Shown here one piece after another: positions 18,278-26,679 of a DNA stretch of 64,000 bases. The DNA lies in NCBI RefSeq assembly GCF_001017125.1, contig NZ_JXOJ01000008.1, positions 142,976-206,975 on the forward strand, read 5' to 3'. The notes under the pieces were generated by a model that was not told where the DNA came from, searched no databases, and was given only the letters and a program-made list of their open reading frames with translations. How positions within the stretch are numbered: the first letter of the stretch is position 1; every line of letters begins with the position of its first letter. Origin of the DNA: Methanoculleus sediminis. Lineage in GTDB: Archaea > Halobacteriota > Methanomicrobia > Methanomicrobiales > Methanoculleaceae. The translations under genes were made by a program, and so were the position numbers.

Positions 18278-18815
18278 GGGCATCAATATTCTTTGGGACC
18301 CACAGGCACCGGAAGGTATCGAACTCCCGGTCGTCAGGATGATCGCGATGATCCTCGGGAAAGAGCCCGCACTCGTCGAATACCCGTTCCTCATCGACGG
18401 CTACGACCGGAACCGCGACCAGCACGATGCTCAAAAGATCCTGGATCGCCTGCAGGACACCCTCACGCGCAGGTACGATATCGACGGCCCCCTGCTGCTC
18501 GTCACCTCCCGCGACCTCTACGTCAACGGGTGCGACTTCGTCTTCGGCCTCGCACGACCGGCATGCGGCGTCGCCGTCGTCTCGACCGCCCGTCTCGGGA
18601 ACGACTACTACGGCAGGATGCCGGACGACAGCGACCTCATCGACCGGACGGCAAAAGAAGGCGCGCACGAACTCGGGCACCTCCTCGGGCTCGATCACTG
18701 CCCCGACCCCGAATGCGTCATGTTCCGGCCGAGAACCCTGGACGAACTGGACCGGAAGAGAAAGATGCTCTGCCCGGACTGCCGGGAGGCGCTCGCGTCG
18801 CTGGCAACGCGGTGA
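18276..18815 (+). CDS. amzA: Archaemetzincin-type zinc metalloprotease
   Basis: 179-residue member of the archaemetzincin family. The catalytic zinc site is HELGHLLGLDH (about residues 129-139), followed directly by the family-specific second zinc site: C-x4-C-x-M then C-x2-C (CPDPECVM, CPDC). Cytosolic: no signal peptide. Substrate unknown. It is divergent from a UPF0146 gene and probably translated from a leaderless mRNA. Confidence 0.93.
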   Translation: MGINILWDPQAPEGIELPVVRMIAMILGKEPALVEYPFLIDGYDRNRDQHDAQKILDRLQDTLTRRYDIDGPLLLVTSRDLYVNGCDFVFGLARPACGVAVVSTARLGNDYYGRMPDDSDLIDRTAKEGAHELGHLLGLDHCPDPECVMFRPRTLDELDRKRKMLCPDCREALASLATR

Positions 18816-18931
18816 CGGCAAGCCCGATCCCTGCTGCCGCTAACTCCCACCGGGCGAGTCTCTTCCGGCTTTTCGACAGGAAGCGGGCAGACAAAAGTAT
18901 TAAACGAGCGTGCCGGGAAACCTAGATCACG

Positions 18932-19474
18932 ATGGGATACTCTTCTTCCTTGATCCAGCGAAAGTTCAAAGATATCGTCGGGAGGCGGTACGACTCGGTC
19001 CTGAAGGACTACAGCGAGTTCCTGTTGACCGACGAAGAGATGCTCGTCCCGGAGGTCCGGTCGATCCTGGTGCCGCTCGACCTTTTCGTTCACGATATCA
19101 CCGACGAAGCAATCGACGTGCTCTCCGCCTACGACGCCACGATCTCGCTCGCCTACATCACGGATGCCGAGGTGATCGAACTCCTCGAGCAGGCGCTCGA
19201 CCGTGAATCGACGGAGGAGTTCCGGGCAAAGAAGGAAGAGTACGGCCAAAAACTCCTTGAACGGACCGCAGCCAAACTCGAGGGACACGGCTTTTCGACC
19301 CAGACACGGATGTTTGTCGGACATAAGGGCGACGACGTCGTCCGGATGGCGAAGAACCACGACATGGTCGCGCTCTGCCGCCGCTACGCCGACGGTGAGT
19401 CGACCGACGTCTCGGTAAGCCCGATCGTTCTGCGCATCTGCCAGCGGGTGGAGACCCCCGCGCTCATCTACTGA
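18932..19474 (+). CDS. Universal-stress-protein-like protein (N-terminally extended)
   Basis: 180 residues. From about residue 43 the pattern RSILVPLDLFVHD...LAYITD...LLERTAAKLEGHGF resembles a USP domain, but the C-terminal ATP-binding Gly motif is missing, so it is probably a non-nucleotide-binding USP. It lies 11 nt before an ion-permease gene, which is followed by a second USP. This order suggests that the USPs regulate the transporter; that is inference. A TATTAAA box near 18897 precedes it. Confidence 0.6.
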   Translation: MGYSSSLIQRKFKDIVGRRYDSVLKDYSEFLLTDEEMLVPEVRSILVPLDLFVHDITDEAIDVLSAYDATISLAYITDAEVIELLEQALDRESTEEFRAKKEEYGQKLLERTAAKLEGHGFSTQTRMFVGHKGDDVVRMAKNHDMVALCRRYADGESTDVSVSPIVLRICQRVETPALIY

Positions 19475-19485
19475 CGGGTGCATAG

Positions 19486-20808
19486 ATGGAAGCAGTGGCG
19501 CTGATCGCAGTAGCGGTCTTCCTCTTCACCTACGCGCTCATCATCGACGAGCGGATCCACCGGGCGGTCGCCGCCATGCTCGGTGCGGCGATCGTGGTCT
19601 TCGTCGGGATCGTCCCCTGGGAGGCGCTCCTCGAGCACGTCGACTTCGGGACGATCTTTCTGCTCCTCGGGATGATGATCATCGTCAATACCGCCCGCGG
19701 GAGCGGCCTCTTCGAATACATCGCGATACGGACGGCAAAGCTCGCGAAAGGCAGCCCGATCAGGGTTCTCGTCCTCTTTGCGCTCGTAACGGCGATCGTG
19801 AGCGCGTTCCTCGACAACGTCACCACGGTCCTTCTCCTCACCCCGATGCTCCTCTATGTCGCGAGGGTGATGAACCTCAACCCCATTCCCTTCCTGGTCA
19901 CGGAGATCTTCTCCTCGAACGTCGGCGGGGCGGCGACGCTCATCGGCGACCCGCCGAACATCATGATCGCGTCGTCTGCGGGGCTGACGTTCAACGAGTT
20001 CATCATCCATCTCGGGCCCATCATGGTCGTCGATATGGCGATCCTCCTCCTGATGATGTACGTCATCTACGGCAGATCGATGAGGGTGAGCGCCGAAGAG
20101 AGGGAGGAATTGGTCCGGACGCTCAACGGTCTCGACGAGCGGGCGGCGATCGTCGATCGGTCCCTCTTCAACAAATCGGTGACCGTCATCGCCTTCGTGG
20201 TCCTCCTCTTCTTTGTCCACGACCGGATCGGAGAGATCCTGCACGTCGTCCTGCCGTTCGTCGACCCGGCGATGGGGCTCGAACCCGCGGAGGTGGCTCT
20301 CATCGGAGCGGCGATCCTCCTCTTCTGGAGCAGGCAGTCGCCGGAGGAGATATTCGAGAAGATCGAGTGGCCGGCTCTCTTCTTCTTCGGCGGGCTCTTC
20401 ATCATCGTCGGCGCCCTGGTCGAGACCGGCATCATCTCGAGCATCGCCTCGATCATGATCGAGAACGTCGGATCGACCGGGGAGGCGATGTTCATCGTGG
20501 CATGGTTCGCCGCGATCGCCTCGGCGATCGTGGATAACATCCCCCTCACTGCGGCGATGATCCCGCTCATCCACGACCTGGGGGCGACGATGGACGTCTA
20601 CCCGCTCTGGTGGGCGCTCGCCCTCGGCGCATGCCTCGGGGGGAACGGAACCGCCATCGGGGCGTCGGCAAACGTGGTCGTCATCGGTATCGCCGAGCGC
20701 GAGGGGATCGGCATCACGTTCATCGACTTCCTGAAGGTAGGGATGCTGGTGCTCTTCGTGACGGTGGCGGTAGGATTTGTGATGCTCTGGCTGAAATTTG
20801 CGGTGTGA
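19486..20808 (+). CDS. ArsB/NhaD-superfamily ion permease
   Basis: 440-residue membrane protein with about 11-12 hydrophobic segments. LDNVTTVLLLTPM and GGAATLIGDPPNIMIA in the N-half, and VDNIPLTAAM and GGNGTAIGASANVV in the C-half, are the duplicated signature motifs of the ArsB/NhaD (ion transporter) superfamily. These families move arsenite, sodium/proton or dicarboxylate; the exact ion cannot be told. It is sandwiched between two USP-like genes. Confidence 0.85.
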   Translation: MEAVALIAVAVFLFTYALIIDERIHRAVAAMLGAAIVVFVGIVPWEALLEHVDFGTIFLLLGMMIIVNTARGSGLFEYIAIRTAKLAKGSPIRVLVLFALVTAIVSAFLDNVTTVLLLTPMLLYVARVMNLNPIPFLVTEIFSSNVGGAATLIGDPPNIMIASSAGLTFNEFIIHLGPIMVVDMAILLLMMYVIYGRSMRVSAEEREELVRTLNGLDERAAIVDRSLFNKSVTVIAFVVLLFFVHDRIGEILHVVLPFVDPAMGLEPAEVALIGAAILLFWSRQSPEEIFEKIEWPALFFFGGLFIIVGALVETGIISSIASIMIENVGSTGEAMFIVAWFAAIASAIVDNIPLTAAMIPLIHDLGATMDVYPLWWALALGACLGGNGTAIGASANVVVIGIAEREGIGITFIDFLKVGMLVLFVTVAVGFVMLWLKFAV

Positions 20809-20813
20809 ACGAC

Positions 20814-21263
20814 ATGAAGATTCTCGTGCTTATCGATGGTTCGAAGTGGAGCCAGAAAGCGGCTCTGCATGCGATTGGACTGGCAAAGCGGAAGAATGCC
20901 GAGGTAGTCCTCTTCTCGGTGCTGGATATCGCGGAGGCCAAGGCGATGGCGTTCAACTTCTGCGCCCAGAGCGGGATCTGCGAGCAGTTGAAGGGCTACG
21001 AGGGGCGGATATGGAAAGATATGCGAAAGAGCATCGAGGACGACCAGAACAGCATCCTCGCCCGCTACCAGGGGGAGAAGGTTCAGTGCTCGTCAAAGAT
21101 CGTCGAGGGGTCAATCAGGGAGGAGATCCTTAAGGAGGCGAACTCCGGCGAATACGGGCTGATCGTCATGGGCGCTTTCGGCAGGAGCGGAAAGTCCCGG
21201 ATCAGCGCCCTGCTCGAGCAGATCGGCGGCGCGGTCAGACCGCCGCTGCTCGTCGTCCGCTAA
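20814..21263 (+). CDS. Universal stress protein (UspA family)
   Basis: 149 residues, complete USP domain: MKILVLIDGSKWSQKA start and GAFGRSGKSRISALLEQIGG near the C-terminus, which matches the G-x2-G-x9-G ATP-binding pattern. It begins 5 nt after the permease stop and so is in the same operon as the permease and the upstream USP-like gene. A ten-T tract follows. Regulation of the transporter by an ATP-binding USP is plausible by analogy. Confidence 0.85.
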   Translation: MKILVLIDGSKWSQKAALHAIGLAKRKNAEVVLFSVLDIAEAKAMAFNFCAQSGICEQLKGYEGRIWKDMRKSIEDDQNSILARYQGEKVQCSSKIVEGSIREEILKEANSGEYGLIVMGAFGRSGKSRISALLEQIGGAVRPPLLVVR

Positions 21264-21265
21264 CA

Positions 21266-21275
21266 TTTTTTTTTT
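21266..21275 (+). terminator. Poly-T terminator after the USP-permease operon
   Basis: Ten consecutive T immediately after the USP stop codon. Confidence 0.55.
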
Positions 21276-21297
21276 GGCCGCGGTGATGCGGAGTTCC

Positions 21298-21433
21298 CTT
21301 CGCGGCTTCGCGTCCTTCGCGTGAGACCGTATCGTTGCTCAGCCCCACCATCTCACGCGAAGCCGTGAAGAACGCGAAGACCAAGTTGATTGTGAGTTAC
21401 GCTCCGGATGAGACATCCGTCGCTCTTCGCGTG
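21298..21433. repeat. CGCGAAG-rich foldback repeat
   Basis: A left arm at 21298-21326 and a right arm at 21351-21379 are made of short modules (CTTCGCG, GCGTGAG) in opposite orientation; a third partial copy lies at 21423-21435. The arms are not perfect complements: the order of modules is swapped. A similar foldback is found at 42252-42350. Non-coding, between a USP operon and a convergent gene. Confidence 0.6.
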
Positions 21434-21517
21434 AGGCCTGTAGCCTTATCCGGAAACAGGTCGTGAAAACCAGAACTCAAGCACCATCAGGTGCGAGAAA
21501 AAAGTGGTCCCTCGGGC

Positions 21518-22333
21518 TCATTCCACCTGCTCAAGGTCTCCCGAGAGGTCTCCCGAGAGGTCGACCGTCCAGAAGTCACCGCTCGCCGGGAGCGCCATGG
21601 TGAAGTTTGTCGTGGTGTCGACCTGCACGGTGCCCTCCGCCAGGACCATATCGAGCACGTGGCCGCCGGCGGTGCGGTCGCCGGTGATGAAGTGAAGGTG
21701 GTAGCCGGGGACGTTGACCCCTTTCGCCAGTGCCGGCGTCCAGAACCCGACGGCGGTTCCGGTGACGTTCTCGAACGTAAAGACCGTCTGGTTCGCCGTC
21801 ACATCGGCGAGCCGCGGGTACGGCTTCTCCTGGGCGGGCACGCTCCGGGTCACCAGATGCGGGAAGGTGCCGTCCACCCTGATCGCGTAGAAGAGATTCT
21901 TCGAGGGGAGCTCCGCCTGCACCCGGCTCTCGAGAGCGGTCAGGTTCATCGGCGCGTCGATCGGGACCGTCATGTCCGAATCGAAGAAAGTCGCGACCGC
22001 GAACGGCGTCGTCGCATTCCCGGCAACCGGATAGGCCCGCCCGTCGACCCGGATCAGGTACCACTCGCCGTCGACGCCGATCAGTTCCCCGTCGAGCCGA
22101 TCGCCGCACCCGATCCCGAAGTCTCCGTGCCTCGCGAGCTCGTCGAACGTCATGCTGCCGTCGTAGGTTCCCTGGAGGAGCGCGTCGATGGTCGAGACCT
22201 GAAAGAGCGTATCCCTGTCGGCTCCTCCCTCCGGCACGGGCGGGAGGGGAGCGGCGGCGAGGCCGATGCAGGCCCCGACGATGAGGGCGGCGGCGGCAAC
22301 GACGATGTAACGGAACAACCTGTCCCCGGCCAT
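21518..22333 (-). CDS. Acetolactate decarboxylase, membrane-anchored/exported form
   Basis: Decarboxylates 2-acetolactate to acetoin. 271 residues. The zinc ligands of the family are present: His212 and His214 in YHLHFITGD and His225 in GGH. LFQVSTIDALLQGTYDG and HGDFGIG are the conserved N-terminal segments. Unlike standard cytoplasmic enzymes it starts with a hydrophobic segment (about residues 9-27), and it carries five N-X-S/T sequons, so it is likely outside the membrane. ATG 22333 lies 8 bp after the cytosine deaminase stop, so both are one operon. Confidence 0.88.
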   Translation of the reverse strand: MAGDRLFRYIVVAAAALIVGACIGLAAAPLPPVPEGGADRDTLFQVSTIDALLQGTYDGSMTFDELARHGDFGIGCGDRLDGELIGVDGEWYLIRVDGRAYPVAGNATTPFAVATFFDSDMTVPIDAPMNLTALESRVQAELPSKNLFYAIRVDGTFPHLVTRSVPAQEKPYPRLADVTANQTVFTFENVTGTAVGFWTPALAKGVNVPGYHLHFITGDRTAGGHVLDMVLAEGTVQVDTTTNFTMALPASGDFWTVDLSGDLSGDLEQVE

Positions 22334-22341
22334 GATCCGCC

Positions 22342-22776
22342 TCACAACTCCCCGATATCCTCGTACCAGAGGTCGGGATGCTGCTCGATGAACGTGCCCA
22401 TCATCTCCTTGCAGACGTCGAGATCCAGGTCGAGCACCTCGACCCCGTGCGACTCGAGGAACTCCCGCGCTCCCGCGAAATTCGCCGATTCGCCGGCCAC
22501 GACCTTCCCGATCCCGAACTGGACGGCCGCTCCCGCGCAGAGGTAGCAGGGCATCAGCGTGGAGTAGAGCGTGCACTCCGCGTAGTTGCGGACCCTGCCG
22601 GCGTTTCTCAGACAGTCGATCTCTGCGTGGAGCACGGGGTCGTCGTTCTGGACGCGCCGGTTCCGGCCCCGCCCGATGATCCGGCCGTCGCGCACCAGCA
22701 CCGAGCCGATGGGTATTCCGCCTTCCCGCAGGCCCGTTTCCGCCTCGTTTACGGCGCACTTCATGAATATATCCAT
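22342..22776 (-). CDS. Cytosine deaminase, yeast Fcy1-like
   Basis: Zinc hydrolase of the cytidine/deoxycytidylate deaminase fold, 144 residues. Active-site His50-Ala-Glu52 and Cys77/Cys80 (PCYLC) are intact. Beyond the core it resembles yeast cytosine deaminase strikingly, including the GGIPIG N-terminal loop and the C-terminal ending WYEDIGEL. Predicted: cytosine to uracil, pyrimidine salvage. ATG 22776 has GGAGGAG 6 nt before it; ATG 22812 has none. Bacterial CodA is unrelated. Guanine deaminase or other nucleobase substrates are less likely. Confidence 0.85.
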   Translation of the reverse strand: MDIFMKCAVNEAETGLREGGIPIGSVLVRDGRIIGRGRNRRVQNDDPVLHAEIDCLRNAGRVRNYAECTLYSTLMPCYLCAGAAVQFGIGKVVAGESANFAGAREFLESHGVEVLDLDLDVCKEMMGTFIEQHPDLWYEDIGEL

Positions 22777-22934
22777 GTGAATCTCCTCCCGGGCGCTCAA
22801 TTCCGTGGACAAACCGGCTGCAACACCCTATCAAGTATAAGAAGACGTTCCTGGATGATAAACGCATACGGGACGGGAACGGCAGTTCGGGACACCGGCG
22901 GGCGAAGGATCCGGTCAGGGGAGCCGCCGCCCCT

Positions 22935-23477
22935 TCAAACGCTCGGGATCTCCCGCTCGGTTCCGATCTCGTCGAGCGCCTGCCTGCCGGCAATCCTGAC
23001 GTCGCGGTCGGCATCCCCGAGGAGGCGTAAAAGGGGTTCACGGGCCTGCGGGTTGCCTATCCGGCCGAGCGCCCAGGCCGCCATCCTCCTGACCCGGGGT
23101 TTTCTATCGTCGAGCAGCCGGATCAACGGCTCGACCGCCCGGGGATCACCGATCTTCCCGAGCGCCCAGGCCGCCCCCACCCGAACCCAGGGACTGTCGT
23201 CTTCCAGGCTCCCTATCAGCGGGAGAACAGGTTCGCGCCCATCCAGGAGCCCGAGCGCTTTCGCCGCTTTCCACCGTACTTCGACGTATTCGTCCTCCAG
23301 CGCCTCGATGAGCGGCCGTACCGCGCGGCTGTCGCCGAGTTCCCCGAGCGCCTCCGCAGCCCGCCACCGTTCATTGAGATTCCCGGACGCAAGCATCGAA
23401 AGGTGCCTGTGGAGTACCTTCTCCCTATCGAGACTCTCGGTCTCTCCCCCCGGCACCGGCGGATCCCTCCCTGCCAT
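22935..23477 (-). CDS. HEAT-repeat protein (PBS-lyase type)
   Basis: 180 residues made of about five 31-residue helical repeats with the pattern RWRAAEALGELGDSRAVRPLI. Such proteins form a curved solenoid for protein contacts; many archaeal members have no known role. ATG 23477 is preceded by GAGGTGG; the frame extends upstream to 23549 but without a ribosome-binding site. Divergent from the next gene (about 100 bp between). Confidence 0.8.
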   Translation of the reverse strand: MAGRDPPVPGGETESLDREKVLHRHLSMLASGNLNERWRAAEALGELGDSRAVRPLIEALEDEYVEVRWKAAKALGLLDGREPVLPLIGSLEDDSPWVRVGAAWALGKIGDPRAVEPLIRLLDDRKPRVRRMAAWALGRIGNPQAREPLLRLLGDADRDVRIAGRQALDEIGTEREIPSV

Positions 23478-23578
23478 AGGCCACCTCACGCCCAACTGGG
23501 GGCGGCCGGGCATAAGGTTTTGCCACGGGAGATGCTCACAGGGGTGCATTTTTCTACTCTCCCTGCCTTCACCATAGT

Positions 23579-24004
23579 ATGGAGAGTCCGACGGTTACAC
23601 CGGAGGGGACGACGTTTCCCCCGGAACTGGAACGTCTCGGTGTCGTTGCCGGAGCGAAGATCGATATCAGAGACCTCGATGCAATGGGTCGCCGCCACAA
23701 CTTCCACGTCTTCCTCTACTTCGAGGAGGACCTGGCCAGGGACTCCACGCTCCGGGAAGACCTGCAGGAATACGACGACGTTCCCGACCTGGAGCGCCCG
23801 TTCGTCAACCTGAACGCGTTCCTCCGGTACGCCGCGGAGCAGGACCCCCTCTTCACCCGGCGCCTGGACGAGCTCCCGCTGGTCATCGAAGTCGTGGCCT
23901 ACGGGGAGCTCGGGACAGAGGAGGGCAAACTCATACCCTACGTCAAAGGGCTGATGCCGTTTCTGGACGAACTCACGCTGGAAGATGTCCAGACCGCGTC
24001 CTGA
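23579..24004 (+). CDS. Conserved-looking hypothetical protein
   Basis: 141 residues, acidic, soluble, no signal or membrane segment, no motif that I recognise. Typical codon use for the window (high G+C at third positions) supports a real gene. A T7 tract at 24011-24017 follows and overlaps the end of the convergent nadC. Function unknown. Confidence 0.65.
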   Translation: MESPTVTPEGTTFPPELERLGVVAGAKIDIRDLDAMGRRHNFHVFLYFEEDLARDSTLREDLQEYDDVPDLERPFVNLNAFLRYAAEQDPLFTRRLDELPLVIEVVAYGELGTEEGKLIPYVKGLMPFLDELTLEDVQTAS

Positions 24005-24015
24005 ACTCTCTTTTT

Positions 24016-24876
24016 TTATGGAAGCCTGACGGTACCCGCGCCTTTCAGGATATCCAGGCTCACGTCGAAGTTCCTGACCGTATGGGTGAGCGCACCCATG
24101 CTGATGATATCGATCCCGGTCACGGCATATCCGGCAAGATCGTCGCCGGCGACGCCTCCCGAGACCTCGAGGGTGACCCGCTCCCGGAGCCCCTGCTCTT
24201 TAAGCGCCCCGACCGCCTCCCGGACCGCGTCCGGCGCCATGTTGTCGAGAAGGATAATGTCGGCACCGGCTACCGCAGCCTCGACGGCGTCCCGTGCCGA
24301 CTCGACCTCAACCTCGACCGCCCGGTAGCGACTCCGCCCCTTCGCCTTCCGGATCGCTTCCGGGAGCGGCACCAGCGCAAGGTGGTTGTCCTTGATCAGG
24401 ACCATATCCGAGAGGCAGTAGCGGTGCGGGTCACCCCCGCCGAGGACCACCGCCTTCTTATCGAGCACCCGCAAGCCCGGAGCGGTCTTCCGGGTCGCGG
24501 CAACCCGCACGTCGGGGGAGACCGCCCGGACGGCGTCGACCGCCTCCCGGGTCCGGGTCGCAATCCCGCTCATGCGCCCGATGATGTTGAGCGCCGTCCG
24601 TTCGAGAAGAAGGATCGCCCTCGCGGAGCCTTCGAGTTCGAGGAGAACCGCCCCGGGAGCAACCGGTCTGCCGTCGGCAGAACGCTGACGCACTGCGACC
24701 CCGAAATGCTCGAAGAGCGCCCGTGCCTCCTCGAGGCCGGCGACGATCCCCGTATCCTTCGCCCGGATCACCGCCCGGCAGGCGACGTCGGGGACGACCG
24801 CTTCGGAGGTGACGTCGCCCCACGGCGCATCCTCCCGGACGAAACGGAGCAGGTCCTCGATCGGGATCATCCGCAT
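24016..24876 (-). CDS. nadC: Nicotinate-nucleotide pyrophosphorylase (quinolinate phosphoribosyltransferase)
   Basis: Last step of de novo nicotinate mononucleotide synthesis: quinolinate + PRPP -> NaMN + CO2 + PPi. About 286 residues. APWGDVTSE near the N-terminus, RTALNIIGRMSGIAT, and RKTAPGLRVLDKKAV are family hallmarks; VEVEVES and ILLDNM line the barrel active site. ATG at 24876 touches the nadA stop (TGATG); GTG 24879 and ATG 24870 are alternatives. Confidence 0.95.
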   Translation of the reverse strand: MRMIPIEDLLRFVREDAPWGDVTSEAVVPDVACRAVIRAKDTGIVAGLEEARALFEHFGVAVRQRSADGRPVAPGAVLLELEGSARAILLLERTALNIIGRMSGIATRTREAVDAVRAVSPDVRVAATRKTAPGLRVLDKKAVVLGGGDPHRYCLSDMVLIKDNHLALVPLPEAIRKAKGRSRYRAVEVEVESARDAVEAAVAGADIILLDNMAPDAVREAVGALKEQGLRERVTLEVSGGVAGDDLAGYAVTGIDIISMGALTHTVRNFDVSLDILKGAGTVRLP

Positions 24877-25772
24877 CACGCTCCGACGGCGATCATCCGC
24901 TCGATCGCCCGCCGCGCCCGGTCCATGACCTCTCCGGGGAGGACGACCTCGTGCTCCTCGGACTCGAGCGCCCGGCGGAGGTCTTCAAGAGAGATCTTCT
25001 TCATATCCGCGCAGACGGCCTCCGGCTTCTCGTAAAAGACCCTTCCGGGGTAGAGCACCCGCAGGCGGGAGGCCATCTCCCGCTCGGTGAAGACCCACCA
25101 GGGCTCGTTCCCGCCGGCCGCGGCGTCCCGGACCATGCCCCCCGTGGAGGCTATCCGGTCGGCCTGCTCCTGGATCTCCGGCGGGCATTCGGGGTGGCAG
25201 ACGATCCGACCGCCTTTCTTCCGGGCAGCCTCGACGTCGGCAAGGGTGAACCCCGTATGGACGTAGCAGTGGCCGCCGGGAGGCAGGGGAACGATCGTCT
25301 TCTCGGGGAGTTCCCGCTGGACGTATGCCGCGAGGTTTGCGTCCGGCCCGAAGAGGATGGTGTCGTTTGGGAGCGAACGGACAACCCGGACCGCGTTTGC
25401 CGAGGTGCAGGTGATGTCCGCGAGCGCCTTGCTCTCCGCCGTGCTGTTGACGTAGACCACCACAGCCGCTTCGGGGTGCTGCCGGCGTGCCTCCCGGATC
25501 ATCTCCGGGGTCAGGAAATCGGCAAGCGGGCATCCTGCGTCCTCTACGGGGATGACCACCTTACGGTCGGGGTTGAGGATCTTTGCCGTCTCGGCCATGA
25601 ACCGGACGCCGCAGACGACGATCAGGTCCGCCGCGGTCTCCTTCGCCTTCACCGCGAGCTCGAGGCTGTCGCCCACCACGTCGGCGAGTCCCTGAATCTC
25701 CATGGGCTGGTAGTTATGCGCCATGACGACTGCGTTCTTCCCGGCCTTGAGCGCACGAATCTCCTTTTCCAT
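24876..25772 (-). CDS. nadA: Quinolinate synthase
   Basis: [4Fe-4S] enzyme condensing iminoaspartate with dihydroxyacetone phosphate to quinolinate. 298 residues. MAHNYQ near residue 17, the cysteine in CGVRFMAE (about 85), CTSANAV (about 140) and CHPECPPE (about 228) supply the cluster ligands. AspDH ends 2 nt before its start. Confidence 0.96.
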   Translation of the reverse strand: MEKEIRALKAGKNAVVMAHNYQPMEIQGLADVVGDSLELAVKAKETAADLIVVCGVRFMAETAKILNPDRKVVIPVEDAGCPLADFLTPEMIREARRQHPEAAVVVYVNSTAESKALADITCTSANAVRVVRSLPNDTILFGPDANLAAYVQRELPEKTIVPLPPGGHCYVHTGFTLADVEAARKKGGRIVCHPECPPEIQEQADRIASTGGMVRDAAAGGNEPWWVFTEREMASRLRVLYPGRVFYEKPEAVCADMKKISLEDLRRALESEEHEVVLPGEVMDRARRAIERMIAVGA

Positions 25773-25774
25773 TG

Positions 25775-26533
25775 TTACGTACCCACCACCAGAGGGTTCT
25801 CGAGGTTCTTTAAGAGCGTCAGGATGGAGAGGGCCGCCATATAGCTCGTCGCCGGGTTATCGGGGCTCGGGACGTTCCTGACCCGGATGTAGATGTCCCC
25901 GAAGTCCCCCTCGACGAATATCTCGTGGATGTTCCTCTCCGCAGCAGGGTCGACCCAGAGTTCCACGTCGGCATCCCTGCCGGCGGCGAGTCCCAGCGCT
26001 ACCGCGACGTTGATGTTTTTGGGGTATTGCTTTATACAGTCGTGCGCCAGCCCCTTAAATATCTCTGTCCGGGCTTCGGCGGTCATCCCGAGCGACGCGG
26101 GAGGTTTCGTCGTCCGCAGGAGGAGGTGCTTCGGCGGTGAGATCTGGCCGATCTTGAGGTTGTCGAGTCCGGTGATGGCGCCGCTCGGGATGCGGATCTT
26201 CTTCCCCGCCTCCCGTGCGACCCCGATGAGGTGCTCGCGGAACGCGTCGTCAGCAAGAGCTCCCCCGGAGAGGACGACGATGTCCCGCCCCGACCGGAGG
26301 ACAGCCTCGCCGTATGTTCTGACGGCGTCGACCGAAGCGGCTTCCACGACGATCGAGAAGTCCTCCCGCATGAAGGCGTCGAAGTCCGCGTATGACCGGG
26401 CATGGCAGAGTAATGCCAGTTCCTCCGCCCGCCCGGGGATGATATCGAAGACGGCGACGACCCGGATGCCCTCGGCGTGTGTGGCGATGATATGCCCGAC
26501 GTTGCCGCATCCCAGCAACCCTATTTTAATCAT
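25775..26533 (-). CDS. nadX: L-aspartate dehydrogenase
   Basis: NAD(P)-dependent enzyme giving iminoaspartate, the substrate of quinolinate synthase, replacing the oxygen-requiring aspartate oxidase NadB; fits an anaerobe. 252 residues. Rossmann motif GLLGCGNVG at residues 5-13; PSGAITGLDNLK contains a conserved loop. First gene of the nadX-nadA-nadC operon. AATACTTAA on the minus strand (26561-26569) is a TATA candidate giving a very short leader. Confidence 0.93.
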   Translation of the reverse strand: MIKIGLLGCGNVGHIIATHAEGIRVVAVFDIIPGRAEELALLCHARSYADFDAFMREDFSIVVEAASVDAVRTYGEAVLRSGRDIVVLSGGALADDAFREHLIGVAREAGKKIRIPSGAITGLDNLKIGQISPPKHLLLRTTKPPASLGMTAEARTEIFKGLAHDCIKQYPKNINVAVALGLAAGRDADVELWVDPAAERNIHEIFVEGDFGDIYIRVRNVPSPDNPATSYMAALSILTLLKNLENPLVVGT

Positions 26534-26679
26534 CGAATAAAGAAGTTGTAATGTCAGCGGTTAAGTATTGTGCTCGGCACGAAACCGGCCAGAAGAGGAG
26601 CAAACTATCCTCCGACCGATAGGGGTGACCGGACCGCCGGGAGCCCGGGCCGGCCGCCGACCGCGCGCAGGGAGAGTCG

